Source: Euwallacea fornicatus
Lineage: Eukaryota > Arthropoda > Insecta > Coleoptera > Curculionidae
DNA length: 64,000 nucleotides
NCBI RefSeq assembly: GCF_040115645.1
Contig: NC_089562.1
Coordinates: 248,001 to 312,000 of the forward strand
Direction of reading: 5' to 3'
Below, in pieces: positions 21,898 through 33,648 of this stretch (within the stretch, counting starts at the first letter, position 1; each line of letters begins with the position of its first letter). Position numbers and translations under genes: made by a program. Under the pieces are notes generated by a model that saw only the letters and a program-made list of their open reading frames with translations, was not told where the DNA came from and ran no database searches.

Positions 21898-23331
21898 CAG
21901 AAGTGGTCATAATTATAGCAACTTTAAAAATTTTAAAATAAAATGTATCTATTGGGCTAAACCTAATATACGTTTTTACATTGTTTATCTTCCACAACCG
22001 TTAAGGTTTAAAATGCTTCCAAATGAAATGTCAACAATTCCTATAAGAAAATACGTTTTATATTCTAAATTAAATCGACGATTTTCATTATGGGTCGAGG
22101 TAAAACAATCTCATTAGAGATCAGGAAAATTATCATTGAGCGGTATGATGTGCATAAGTCAATTGTATCTCGAATTATTTACAAATTCAGACAAACAGGA
22201 AGTGAAGCAGCTGCAAAAAATTCAGGGAAGAAAACTACAAAAAGAACTGATAAATGGATAATTAATTTGAATGTGTCAAAAAAATCCATTTCTATCATCC
22301 ACTCATATAAAATCACATTTAAAGGAAACGGGCCTAGCTCATATCAGTTCCAATACCATAAGAAGGAGGTTAGTGGAAATTGGATTATTTGGTAGGCGAC
22401 CAGCGAAAAAACCATTGCTGTCTAAGAAGAACGTGAAAGCCCGACTTCAGTTTGCGCAGAATTACCAGCGCTGGACATCTGAACAGTGGAAATTGGTAGT
22501 TTTCAGCGATGAGTCCAAATTTAACTTATTCAAAAGTGATGACCCATCATACGTTAGACGACCCAAAGGCGCAAGGTTGCAAAAAAAGTGTGTTTTACCA
22601 ATCGTCAAACATGGAGGAGGTTCGATTGTGGTTTGGGGTTGTTTTTCTGGTTTTGGTACAGGTCCGCTTCACAAAATAGAAGGTCGCATGGATCGGTTCA
22701 TGTTCCGAGATGCCCTCAGGAATCATTTACAACCATATCTTGAAGAAACCATGCGACTAAAAAGCATTTTCCAACAAGATAATGACCCCAAACATAAATC
22801 GAAACTTGATTTAGAATGGTTTAGAGAGGAAAGGATAGAAGTTCTTGCTTGGCCATCGCAATTTCCCGATCTCGATCCCATAGAAAATTTGTGGGAATAT
22901 GTGGATAATAAAATTCGGAATAATACATATTCCAATTTACAGGATTTATTTCAGGCACTTCAAGAAGCCTGGAAGAGTATCGATAACAATTACATTAATA
23001 ATTTAATAAATTCAATGCCTCGAAGATGCGCAGAAGTTATTCAGCAGCGGGGGTATTATACAAAATATTAATTATTGAACAATTCTTTTGTAATTTGTTG
23101 AAATTTTATTACTCTTTATAATTATTTTGGAAAAGTTGCTATATTTTTGTCCAGGTCGAAATGAATATATTTTTTTATTTTTGTATGCAAATTATTATTG
23201 TTTTATTGTTATATACTTCTGTCATCAACAGCTATTGTAGAATCATAATTTCAAAACGTATTTTGAATTTAGACCGTTAAGTCTAAATTATTTGAAATTT
23301 TGAAAAATTGCTATAATTTTGACCACTACTG
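21898..23331 (+). mobile_element. Tc3-like DD34E element nested in a DD41D arm
   Basis: The termini CAGAAGTGGTCATAATTATA and, reversed, CAGTAGTGGTCAAAATTATA are flanked by TA. It sits 45 bp inside the left arm of the DD41D element 21853-25330, whose arm sequence resumes immediately afterwards and is mirrored at the right side. Confidence 0.9.
22090..23071 (+). pseudogene. Tc3-like DD34E transposase, one main frameshift
   Basis: The N-terminal frame opens MGRGKTISLEIRKIIIERYD, appears shortened within the helix-turn-helix region, and shifts in a run of seven A near 22277-22283. The main frame then runs to 23071 with TIRRRLVEIGLFGRRPAKK, FSDESKFNLF (first Asp), VKHGGGSIVVWGC, QQDNDPKHKSK (second Asp), FPDLDPIENLWEY (Glu, 34 residues on) and GYYTKY at the end. 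The catalytic domain is open; the N-terminal lesions make it inactive. Confidence 0.88.
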
Positions 23332-23838
23332 TATTATCGAAAAATAAATATAGTTAATTACATAAAAGATTGTCTTAAGACCTGTCATTTCTGAGACACA
23401 GGGTATTAAAATTTTATATATATATATTTTTTTTAGTTTATTTTAAGACTACTGGGACTGTTGAAATGAAAATTGGTGTATCTTTGTTTCGTAATCCGAT
23501 CAATTTGATGGGCATAATTAAAATTTTGTACATAATAGAGGGAGCTAGTTATACGTGTATCATCACATATTTTCATCCAAAACTTTTTTTCATTTAGATT
23601 TATCGGTAAAAGAGTTCAATAATATTAAAGAACCGTCAATTCTGCATAAAAGAGTTAATCTGAGCAAAATACTCTAAAGTGAATGGTTGTTCAGAAAAAT
23701 CACCATTATTGTCATATCGACTTTAAATGCTTTTTTAAAAAAGTCTGAGGTTTTTCCATCATCGCTTTTAATACTATCTAATTGCAATGAAATAAACACT
23801 AATATTACAACAAATGTGCAAAGTGATGACCGCGTTGG

Positions 23839-24843
23839 TCAATACATAAATTGCACCGTCGTAACAAGTTTTGTTGCACCCTTTGGAAAAATTCCTGGGA
23901 TATTCCGAATCACATCAAAAGCAATGAAAATTCTTCCACTTAATTCTTCAACATTTATTACTGGTTTCGTGTACACTAAACCCTTCACATAATCCCAAAG
24001 AAAATAATCCAGGGGGGTCAAATCAGGGGAACGAGGAGGCCATGCCACCGGATCAAGCCTACCTATCCAGCGGCTTCCATAAATCTCATTAAGATGATCT
24101 CTTACTGTTCTGGAAAAATTAACTGGACCACCATCATGCTGATACCACATTTTGTTACGTACTACTAGTGACATATCCTCCAAAAGCTCTGGTAAATTAT
24201 CACACAAAATTTGCAAATATCTGTTTGAATTTAAATGATATGGTAGTACAACAAGACCTAGTAAATGATTACCTATTATTCCAGCCCAAATATTGACTGA
24301 AAAGCGGTGCTGGTGATTTTCAGTGTGCGTCAAATTATGATTTTCTTCGTCCCAAACGTGGTTATTGTGGATGTTGAAATAATAGTTTCTAGTAAATTGC
24401 GCTTTATCGCTAAATAGTATCAAATTGGCAAAATTCTGATTTCTTGCAATGCGCCGGATATACCAATGGCAAAAACTAATTCGCTTCGGGTAATCATCAG
24501 GAACCAGTGCGTGCACTCCTTGTGGTTGATATAGATGTAAGAGTTGCTCGTTCAAAGTTCTCCAAAGTGTCCAATTTGAAACTCCCAATTCGTTAACAAT
24601 TGCCCCAGAACTCGTGGATGATTGATTTTCAATTCTTTTGAGTATGTCCCCTTCTACTTGTCCAGAACGAACTCTCCTTGGTGCACGAGCATCACCTCTA
24701 ACAATTGCTGGAAATTTTGCCTTACTAAGATATCGTCGAGTAGGAAATCTTTCTTGATAAATTCTTTCGGCTTCTCTTGCGTTACCTTGAGTTTCACGAT
24801 AAATAAGTACTATATCAGTCGACTCCGGAAAAGTGTACTCCAT
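23839..24843 (-). CDS. DD41D (rosa/Visitor-like) transposase, 334 aa
   Basis: The best start is the ATG at 24843-24841, which gives MEYTFPESTDIVLIYRETQG as in related copies; the open frame extends 25 codons further upstream without support. The N-terminal ~110 residues form the DNA-binding part. The catalytic residues are Asp146 (LILFSDKAQF), Asp237 (YQHDGGP) and Asp279 (SPDLTPLDYFLW), with 41 residues between the last two, which defines the DD41D group. It would mobilise its own long-arm element and perhaps the related MITEs nearby. A frameshift near 23855 replaces the usual C-terminal tail: the next frame encodes LCIDQRGHHFAHLL, typical of the family. The catalytic core is therefore whole but the last ~15 residues are altered, so activity is uncertain. 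Confidence 0.85.
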   Translation of the reverse strand: MEYTFPESTDIVLIYRETQGNAREAERIYQERFPTRRYLSKAKFPAIVRGDARAPRRVRSGQVEGDILKRIENQSSTSSGAIVNELGVSNWTLWRTLNEQLLHLYQPQGVHALVPDDYPKRISFCHWYIRRIARNQNFANLILFSDKAQFTRNYYFNIHNNHVWDEENHNLTHTENHQHRFSVNIWAGIIGNHLLGLVVLPYHLNSNRYLQILCDNLPELLEDMSLVVRNKMWYQHDGGPVNFSRTVRDHLNEIYGSRWIGRLDPVAWPPRSPDLTPLDYFLWDYVKGLVYTKPVINVEELSGRIFIAFDVIRNIPGIFPKGATKLVTTVQFMY

Positions 24844-25334
24844 TTTAAAGCAGCTTCTAACGCACAACCTTCGACTTAAAAAAAAAAAGTTTAAAGTCGA
24901 TATGACAATAATTGTCATTTTTCTGGATAACTGTTCACTTTAGGGTATTTTACTGAGAGTAACTTTGTTATGCAGAAATGACAGTTCTTTAATATTCTTG
25001 AACTCTTTTACCGATCAATCTAAATTTAAAAAAGTTTTGGATGAAAATATGTAATGATACACTTATAACTAGCGCCCTCTATTATGTACAAAATTTTAAT
25101 TATGCCCATCAAATTGATCGGATTACAAAACAAAGATACACAAATTTTCATTTCAACAGTGCCAGTAGTTTTAAAATAAACTAAAATAAAAAGAAAAAAA
25201 ACTAGAATTTTAACACTCTGTGTCTCAGAAATGACGAGTCTTAAGACAATCTTTTATTAAGTAAACTATATTTAATTTTCGATAATATGTTACTTCTATC
25301 GATTTGTCACCATAATTCTGAAACACCCTGTATA

Positions 25335-26120
25335 CAGGGTGTTCGATTTATCATGCACATGCGATTTTCTCGAAAACTAAAAATTTAATAAAAAAATGTT
25401 TCAAATAAAGTTTGTTTGGGATAAAGGAGCGCTTCTTATGCCATTTTTTTTTTTCAAAAAAACTGTAGTTTAGAAGGGCTTTTCAAAGTCATTCGCATTT
25501 TTTCTAATGGAAACTCTAGATTTTTTTGACAAAAATGGATATATCACTTCAAAATTCTATTTACTAACGTTCACAGGTTTACAAATTGCCTTATAGGTTT
25601 TTTTAAACAAATATTTTCAATATAAAAAAAAGCATATTCCGACAACCCCAGAAAATATGAAACAACGGATTAGGCAAGCTTCTCGGGAAATTAGTACTCG
25701 AACATTATTATGTGTTCATGAATCGTTTAAAAAACGTATTGTAAAGTGTATTTAAGTTGGTGGAAGAAATTTTCAACATTTATTGGATAAGAAAACTTTT
25801 ATGTTGTTGTTCCACGCTTTACTTAATTTTCGATTATTTCTTTGAATGAACTATCTAAAAAAGCGTTGAATCGAAACATTTTTCAAACAAATGTTTTTCA
25901 GTTTTTAGTGATGTATCCATTTTTGTCAAAAAAATCTTGGGTTTCCATTAGAAAAAATGCGAATGACCTTGAAAAGGCCTTCTAAATGACAGTTTTTTTG
26001 AAAAAAAAAATGGCATAAGAAGCGCTCCTTTATCCCAAACAAACTTTATTTGAAACATTTTTTTTATTAAATTTTTAATTTTCGAGAAAATCCTATGTTC
26101 ATGATAAATCGAACACTCTG
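25335..26120. mobile_element. DD41D-derived foldback element, 786 bp
   Basis: The terminal repeats CAGGGTGTTCGATTTATCAT and their inverse are flanked by TA. The arms match over about 200 bp, including a GGAGCGCTTCTTATGCCATT block and its mirror near 26013. The core (about 25650-25795, plus strand) encodes a decayed C-terminus like other DD41D transposases (RTLLCVHESFKKRIVKCI then a stop and GGRNFQHLL). It begins four bases after the preceding element. Confidence 0.85.
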
Positions 26121-26128
26121 TATATATG

Positions 26129-26975
26129 CAGGGTGGTCATTTAGTGCGGTCTCGGAAGATTACGGCTAAACAATTTAATATTTTGAATTTATTTTTTTTG
26201 CGTTATACAGAACTCGATTATGGGTACATTCTAAAATTGTTTTCATTTTATACAAGGTGTTCTAAATAAGTGAAAAATATTAAAATTATGTTTTTTTTTA
26301 ATAGGACACCCCATATTTTATTACTCGAAATAAGAGATAAACATAAGACCAACCAAATTATAAATTTTGCTACCTTTTCTTAAATCTTATTTTTCGAAGA
26401 AAACCTGTACATTTAGGTGTAGAAAGGTGTAACGATTTTTGATTAGTTATATGTTTATCTCTTATTTCGAGTAATAAAATATGGGGTGTTCTATTTAAAT
26501 TAAGCAAGTTATTTCCTTTCGAAAAGAATACAATTTTCATGTTATTTTTTGGTCGCACTGTATGAGATATTTCAATTTTAATAATTCTGGCATAAAATAC
26601 GTCTCATATCTAAGGTTTGGTATGAATTTCGATTTACTCCAGTTTAAACTTCCTTCAAAACAAAGTTTTTAAATTTGCATGATTTTTTTAAAAAAACTTA
26701 ATTATTTCGAAATCCTTAAGATTTAGGACAAGTAAACCTTAATGAAATTTACATTTATTTTTCTCAAGAAATCTAAAACGATATTAATATATGGGGTGTC
26801 CTATTTAAAAAAACATAATTTTGATATTTTTCACTTATTTAGAACGCCCTGTATAAAATGAAAACAATTTTAGAATGTACACATAATTGAGTTCTGTATA
26901 ACGCAAAAAAAATAAATTCAAAATGTTTAATTGTTTAGCCATAATCTTCCGAGACCGCACTAAATGACCACCCTG
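26129..26975. mobile_element. Non-autonomous CAGGGTG element with ~190-bp arms
   Basis: The terminal repeats CAGGGTGGTCATTTAGTGCG and their inverse are flanked by TA on the right and by a mutated TG on the left. The arms mirror each other for about 190 bp. A second motif, CAAGGTGTTC on the left and its CAGGGCGTTC counterpart on the right, lies 124 bp in from both ends. No transposase remnant was found. Confidence 0.85.
26299..26500. repeat. Nested palindrome inside the 26129-26975 element
   Basis: CCCCATATTTTATTACTCGA near 26309 is mirrored near 26483 with about 45 bp of perfect or near-perfect inverted match on each side of a ~90-bp loop. It looks like a second, smaller foldback unit placed at the inner end of the left arm. 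Confidence 0.6.
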
Positions 26976-28891
26976 TATATAAAAACATGTTTGTATTCTT
27001 ACTAAAAATTTTGGCATGTGTATTTAGAGAATATGAAAAATGATATATAACTTGACCCACGTCACCTGTTTACTGAGAAGGAAAGGGTCCCCACCCCTGC
27101 GACGTTGCCTTTTGAGTGCGTTAAATTTTTTCATTCATCATCTTCCCTCTTAATTCCAAAGTCGACTTGTCTCAGCATTTTTAACTTTGATTGCACGCCT
27201 GGAAATCTGGGGGTGGCAAATTTTAAAAAATACACCCGGTATAAAGCGTCATACATTACAAGTTCGCCCTCGAAATGGCCAAACTAAACTAACAATTTCC
27301 TGAGCAATCACGATGCACAGAATTCCCTTTTAGGGTCGTCAAGGGAGTGGTTCAGTGTTTGCCATTATTCTGGTCCGATTAGCAATTAAGCAAAATCTCT
27401 ACTTAATTAATCATGTATGCAAACTAGAAATTTTCAGATTTGTTGTGGGCACGACAACTGACCGAAGACTGAATTTAACGCTAAACACCAAATCTTTTAA
27501 CTAAGTTATAAATCGGGCAGTAAATCGGGTTTTCCTTCTGATAGAATTTTTTGTTTGAGACCGAGCATTTTTCCTTTCTGACCTAGTTTCCGTCGCTACC
27601 AGTAGCTATAAGGATTTTCGTCTTTCGTGCCATATTGACTTTTACCTGGTTTGCATTTTTAATAAGCAGGACCTTTAAAACACACCGATGGCGTGATTGA
27701 TTTAATAGAATTTGATATGATTTAATCAATTTTCCCCGGAAATCGGTTCAAACAAATCCAAAATTTAGTACACATAACTGAATATTATCCGGCTCGCGTA
27801 CCGACTTTACTTATCCAGCCAGGAGCATCTGGATTTTCCCATTAAGGGATTTAAGGAGAGAAGAATAACGCAAAAGTTTCATACTTTGGTTAGGTTGCAT
27901 GCAACAGCCTCGAGCTGCGTTTTACGAAATGCCATAAAGGTTGTTAAGAAAATGAGCTTTTTCTGTAAACAAATTATGAAATAAAATTGATTTCGTTTTA
28001 CTGTTCCTCTACAGAAACTTTAGCGGTTAGCCCGAATAAATGGATTTTGCAGAACCGTGTCAGTGAGAGAAATCAGGTGCTTTATGTGAGCACTAATGAG
28101 GCTCCGTCTTGCCGTTTCTCCTGCAAATTTCCACTCCATTAAATGCCGCTTTTGCCGTGCCAGTTTAACCATATTTCTACTGGTTTATTATTAATGTTTA
28201 ATTCAATCTCCCGCGAGAGCTTTGCAGGTCATGTCAGTTTGTATTTATCATCGTTTAATCGAGTTTGGCCGGCTCAAACATCTTCATAACGGCAATTATT
28301 CCTGCGGCAACGTTTGAAGCTTTAATTACATTAGGAATTTCGTAATTGTAGAAGGAAAACTCGCTGGTGTGGCCGATAGTTTCCCGAGCAATAACGACCC
28401 GGAAAATAATTACCATAAAATGGGATGCTCCTCGTTTTGCTTTCGGATCCGGAAAGCAAATTTCTCTTTGTGCCGCCCTGGTTTGCAACCCACCTCTATC
28501 AATTTAGCCAACCTCCGGTTATTTACTTCATTCCCATATTATCATTTACTCAAGTAGCGCCGGTTCATGGTAAAGAATTGTCGATATTCCTTCGGAGCTT
28601 TCAGGAGGAACCCGGGGAAACTGCAATCTTGGAAAAACGTTTACGTTTTCCACAGGTCGTTTGGCAAGGTAATCCGAAGATTGCAACTTCGTCATTGCAG
28701 TTTTTCCTCCTTTACGCCATGGCGATATCACATTTGAGATTCAACGTTTCGATTTTCGGCAACCGCCATCAAACTTCCTTATTCTTATAGGCGCCATCTT
28801 GGATTTTCAAATTTTTGAATTCGGCTTTTTTCCGATTACAATAATGTCAAAGTTAAGTCTTTTGAAAAAGTTCGACTTTCCTATACATCTA
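26976..28891. other. Unique AT-rich DNA, nothing recognised
   Basis: About 1.9 kb without a convincing gene or paired transposon ends. Small open frames (for example near 28425-28790) have no family features. Confidence 0.4.
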
Positions 28892-30105
28892 CAGAGCGTT
28901 CCTCAACTATCTAGCCGATCTCGGGGAGACGGTTTTACACGTCAAATGCTATCAAAATTGTAAGGTAAAAAAATTCGCAAAACTCAGCCCACATTGAGGA
29001 AACTTCGTTTTTGTATTTTTGAGGACTTGTCGCGGTTTATAATCTGAATGTTCCCGTATTTTCCTTTGCGTTTCCGTTGGAAAGCCACTTAGATTTCCTA
29101 TTTTAAGCAAGCATTGAGAATTCATCATACTTGTACTCTGCTAACTTTTCAGACGTCTGAACGTTGGATTTTTTTGTTAATTTTTTATTATTAAATTTAC
29201 AACTGTCCGCTGCTCCTAAAGATTTCTCACCTCACAGCATTTCACACTTTATGAAAAACATCTACGGCCAAGTACCTTTCTGTCGTGATACCGTTTCTTG
29301 AGTCTACCTTACTTTGAAAAAAGTGAGGGGGGTGTCAATTATCGAAAGCTACTTGAGCAGAGACAAATTTTGTTGCAAAAATTGAAAAAAGTTTTAAGGA
29401 AAACGCTACAAATTATAAATATTGTTCAAAATGCTCTTCTTGTTGGCGCAAACACGACCTACACCTCCGAAGAATGGTCCGGATGGCGAGGCCGACCTTT
29501 CCTCTTCTCTCGCCTGTTTGGACACAACTTGCACGTTTTGCTTGTTCAAATCCTGCAACGATGTCGGTATTATCTTTGCACACAACTATTCCAATTGTTG
29601 ACAAATGTAGTTTCCTATGCACGCGGTTTTCAATAACTGATACTTCCCTTACTCTTTCAAAGGTAAGATAAACTTAAGTAAAGGTATTACGGTAGCAAGG
29701 TACTTTGTTGTAGACGTTTTTCATGAAGTGCGAAATGTCATAAGGTGGGGAACTTTTTGGAGTAATAAACAGTTAAAACTTTAACAAAAAGAAAAAAGTG
29801 AAAAAGTTTTATGTTCAGGCAGCTGAAAAACCAGCAAACTGCAAACAAGATCAATTTACAATGGTTTTTTAAAATAGGAAATTTGAGGGGCTTTCCAACG
29901 GTACTAATAGATTTTTTGTAGCAGCAATGCAAAGGAAGATACGGGGACATATAGATTACAAAACACAACCAGTCAAAAGTAAAATATGAAACTTCCTCAA
30001 AGTGGATTGAGCTTTTCGAAATTTTCTTTTTGGTAACATTTTTTATAGCATTTGATGCTTAGAACCACTTCCTCAACTTTCGCTAGGGGGTTCGGGGACA
30101 CTCTG
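28892..30105 (-). mobile_element. Old DD41D-derived element with ~430-bp degenerate arms
   Basis: The termini CAGAGCGTTCC and, reversed, CAGAGTGTCCC are flanked by TA. The arms are strongly diverged but align throughout: CCGTTGGAAAGCC, TGAGGAA, ATGAAAAAC(A/G)TCTAC and other blocks occur in mirrored order. The core carries a minus-strand remnant (29622-29413) ending EEHFEQYL and a stop, the style of a DD41D C-terminus. The divergence marks it as one of the oldest elements here. Confidence 0.78.
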
Positions 30106-30329
30106 TATAATCGATCTGTCATCACTTTTAAAGGCTTGTGCAACGAACGTACTTTTCCAAAGCTTAGGAAAAATACGATGTGACTAGGATGCACTAGATG
30201 CATGAAGCAGAATGATGGCCAACACGCATTGGCAATTTTCTAAAGAACAGGTATTTGGATTAGTTTTACTTCCGACAAAACTGAACGGCATTTCAGCTTT
30301 TCCACATGAGCGAATTGATAAGTCAAAAT

Positions 30330-31387
30330 AACAACCACCGACGGCCGGCACGAACTCCCGACTTAAGCCCGGTAGATTTTTTTTGCAGCTTTGCCAGAAG
30401 GTGTAAATCCAATCGGAAACAATAACCGAAGCCTCTTCGTGGCCAAAAAAATTTTGTCCGGAGACTTGGAATCTATACAGGGTGTCAATTAGGTACGTGC
30501 AGGTATTTCAAAGAACGAATCTCCGACCGATTCCAATACGAAAAGTTCCTATTAGCATATGGTCGCAACGGCTCCGTGTAAGAAATACAGAGTGATTGAA
30601 TTTAAATTTGGTTTTCTGTTAATATTTTGAACACAGATGAGTCAATCGAACGAAATTTGATATTGGCGAGTTTTTTATGATGCAAAACCCAAACGTCATC
30701 TTAGTTTTTTGATTGCTGATAGAGGGCGCCACGTAGAGAGTTTCATCACATTTAAATTGGCCCTAACTTGTTTGCTCCACACTGTAGATCACTTTTGTGT
30801 TAAGGGCATTATTGTACATTTAGTTTGATTCAAAAAAGTACTCTTGGAGAATATCTATTGAATTTCATCCGATTAACTCATCTGTGTCCAAAAATATTCA
30901 CAGAAAATCAAATTTAAATTTAAACACTCTGTGTCTTTTAAACGGGGCCGTTACGACCATACGTTAATGGGAACTTTTTGTATCGGAATCGGTCAGAGAT
31001 TCATCTCTTGAAATATCTGCACGTATTTAATTAACACCCTGTATTTGTCTAGAATACGTAAAAATGTTGAAGTTATCGGCTCTGATAAAACAAGTTAGAT
31101 CAATTTTTTTTTCTCTCGATAAGGGGCAGGTACCGCCACCTATCAGCTAGCTTGAAAAAAATATATTTTTTAATGAAGTTGCTGCATCCAAATAATCCCT
31201 AGGAGTCAAGTCTGTAAATCAAAAACTGCGAAACTTAGTTCTAATTTGCGGCGTTAAAAACTTAATTTGACACCCTGCAGAATGAAGAGTGCAACTCCTG
31301 CATAAGACCAATTTAGCTGAATCGCTCCATTTTTTTTACCGTCTAGAACCAAATATTTATTCGTACCAATGTTCCTGGAACGCCCCG
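30330..31387 (+). mobile_element. Fragment of a DD41D element, right end
   Basis: A plus-strand piece at 30336-30393 reads RPARTPDLSPVDFF, the region of the third catalytic Asp. Further right are two CAGGGTG-like motifs in minus orientation followed by CA and TA: CACCCTG ending at 31278 and CGCCCCG ending at 31387, 109 bp apart. That is the inner and outer end spacing of the neighbouring family. The left end is missing. A MITE at 30478-31041 is nested inside. Confidence 0.55.
30478..31041. mobile_element. MITE with ~200-bp arms, 564 bp
   Basis: The terminal repeats CAGGGTGTCAATTAGGTACG and their inverse are flanked by TA, and the arms mirror each other for about 200 bp. Inner motifs CAGAGTGATT (30588) and its mirrored CACTCTG (ending at 30931) lie 110 bp from each end. 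No coding remnant was found. Confidence 0.88.
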
Positions 31388-31908
31388 TACAAATCAATCA
31401 TCTTAAGAGGCTTAAAGTCACATGCTGTTTAGTGGTTATTCGTTTCCCTTGTTGAACACGTACATGTATGTCGTTCACGTGTGCTAAAAAGCCGGACGAA
31501 TCTGTCTTCGTCCAAAAAACCAATACCGATGGGATCACTCAGAGTCATTCTCTGAGAGAATGAAAATTTTATGTTTTATTTGCTTGCGCTGCCATTCGCT
31601 CCGAGGGCAATAATATCAAAAAATTTACTGCTCAGCTTTGAGGGGATTTACTTCGAATTTGTTCTTCAAACTCAGCAGTTGCGTACGCAACAGAGATTAA
31701 TTCTCCCAAGTCGATCCGTCTCAAATCCGTAAAAAAATCCAATCTCCCATGTTGTCTCAGCTTTGGTAAAATGTCGGCGTTCACTCCCTTCTTCGTCTTT
31801 TTTCTTTCTCGTTGATTTTCTATTTCAGCAACCCCGCAACAATTATGCAGATTAATGCTACGATAATTCCATTACACGTTCATGGATTGAATATGCGTAT
31901 GAGTTATA
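31388..31908. other. Short spacer, nothing recognised
   Basis: About 520 bp between transposons with no gene or repeat that I can support. Confidence 0.35.
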
Positions 31909-32308
31909 CAGGGTGGCCCAATAAGAGCGCCTCGGACGATTACGACTTCATTAAAGGTTTATTAAAGGTTTTGATGAAAAACTGTTTTTACACTTATATG
32001 TACGACCTTCAAAGGCATATTTTAAAAATATTGTCATTTATACGGGGTGCGCCAAAGAAAGATACAATGCAAACTTGCCTTTTTTTTTAATCTAACACCT
32101 TATACTTTTTTAAATATTTGAAATTAGGAGAAAAAAGTAGTAGAAGTTTGTATAACACTCAGTAAGTATAAAACAAATACTTCTTAAGCAAATTAAAAAA
32201 AAAAATTTTCTACGTGAAGTGAACGAATTAATTATTGTTTTCTGACCGGTACGTCTTAACAACAGATACTTCTTCAAGTTGAAAATGGTTCTTTTGAAAT
32301 TTTATATA

Positions 32309-33270
32309 CAGGGTGGGCAAAAATATTGATTACATCTTACTCACTTACGATTAAAAATATCTTGCTCATTTCAAATGAAATGTATACCTTTTCATGTATT
32401 CATTTCTATCACTATTTTACACCCTCTCAAGTGATGCCAATATGTCCTATACCCATGTATAACCGTTTCTCACAAAATGAGGTTTTACTTCATTTTAAAT
32501 AACAGCAAGTACTGTCAGGGATTGGATTCGTTTCCATGGTTACAAAAGCAAAAACATTTCACATTTTTTCAAAATATACATTCGAATTGACGACCATTGT
32601 CATGGATACAAAATTCAACGCGTTTTTGAAAAGACAATTTAACTTTCAATAATGTTTCTGGTGCGATCTTTCCAACGGCATTCCGGATTCGAATTTTCAT
32701 ATTCTCTTTCGTTGTCGGTGGTTCTTGGTAAACTATATCTTTAATATATCTCCACAAAAAGAAATCCATGCAACTGAGATCGGGTGATCTTGCTGGCCAC
32801 AGCTGAAGACCACTTCGCCCGATCCATCTTAGGGGAAACGTAGTGTTTAGAACTTCTCTCACATCACTATGAAAATGTGCGGGTGCTCCATCTAACTGAA
32901 ACCACATTTTTCTTTTAACTGTTAATGGTATTTGTTCCAATAATTCTACAAGTCTATTTTCAATAAAGTCTTTGAACACTTGTTCAGTTAAATTGCCTTA
33001 AAAAAATTAAGGTCCTATAACGGAAGTATTTAAAATTCCACCCCACACATTAAGTTTGTGTATTATTTAATGGTATTATTGAAAATTCAATAAAATTTCA
33101 TATTATGGGAAAACGGTAAAAGATAAGTATAGAACACTATAGTATCAATTGAAAGGGAATTAATTAGTGATTCTAAGTAATACATAAAAATGTATATATT
33201 CCATTTGAAATAAGAAAGTTATGCTAAATTATAAAGGAGTAAAATTTGACCACTCTTTTTGCCTACCCTG
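32309..33270 (-). mobile_element. DD41D element, internally deleted copy, 962 bp
   Basis: The ends CAGGGTGGGCAAAAATATTG and, on the other side, CAGGGTAGGCAAAAAGAGTG are flanked by TA. Only the C-terminal part of the transposase remains, on the minus strand; the N-terminal half has been deleted. It is inserted in the left arm of the element 31909-35012. Confidence 0.88.
32569..33060 (-). pseudogene. DD41D transposase, C-terminal half
   Basis: Read on the minus strand it begins with LNVWGGILN, has two stops near 33000, then runs open through RLVELLEQIPLTVKRKMWFQ, LDGAPAHF (second Asp), WIGR and WPARSPDLSCMDFFLW (third Asp, 41 residues on) to GRQFECIF and a stop. The last ~75 residues are identical to those of the copy ending at 37602. 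The first catalytic Asp is missing. Confidence 0.88.
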
Positions 33271-33648
33271 TATATCAGTTTAGTAAATAATTCATTCTAG
33301 TTTGAAGATTAATTTGTACTTAAAAAATAATTTAAAAAAAAATAGCCAAGTAGCTCATTTCACCTAGCAAAAAAAAATTTCTTAACTCTTGCATTTTTAC
33401 ATTTTCTAAAATTTCTCGAGAAGCGATTGCTTTAGACCCAATGTGTGTTATACAAACTTGTACTATTTTCTTCTTATAATTCCAAATATGTAATAAAATA
33501 TAGGGTGTTCCAATTAAAAAAAAACATATGTATGAGATGTATCTTTTTTTATATGCACCCTGTATAAATGAAAATATCTTTAAAATGTACCTTGTAAGGT
33601 CCTACATACACCTCTAAAAACAATTTTCGATCAAATTATTAATAAGGT

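Larger units (their letters stand above)
21853..25330 (-). mobile_element. DD41D element with long inverted arms and transposase
   Basis: The terminal repeats are C(G/A)GGGTGTTTCAGAATTA on the left and the inverse on the right, flanked by TA. The inverted match continues for about 430 bp on each side once the nested element 21898-23331 is removed, leaving 2042 bp. A second CAGGGTATT/CAGAGTGTT-like motif lies 110 bp in from both ends (23399 after removing the insertion; 25220). The transposase gene is on the minus strand between the arms. It is the most complete member of this clan in the window. Confidence 0.92.

Noticed and set aside
32412..32425. Inner CACCCTC motif ~110 bp from the end of the DD41D copy at 32309 as a further case of the spacing rule
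   Set aside because: It is in the opposite orientation to the terminal motif and is not matched in the other arms, so I did not count it.
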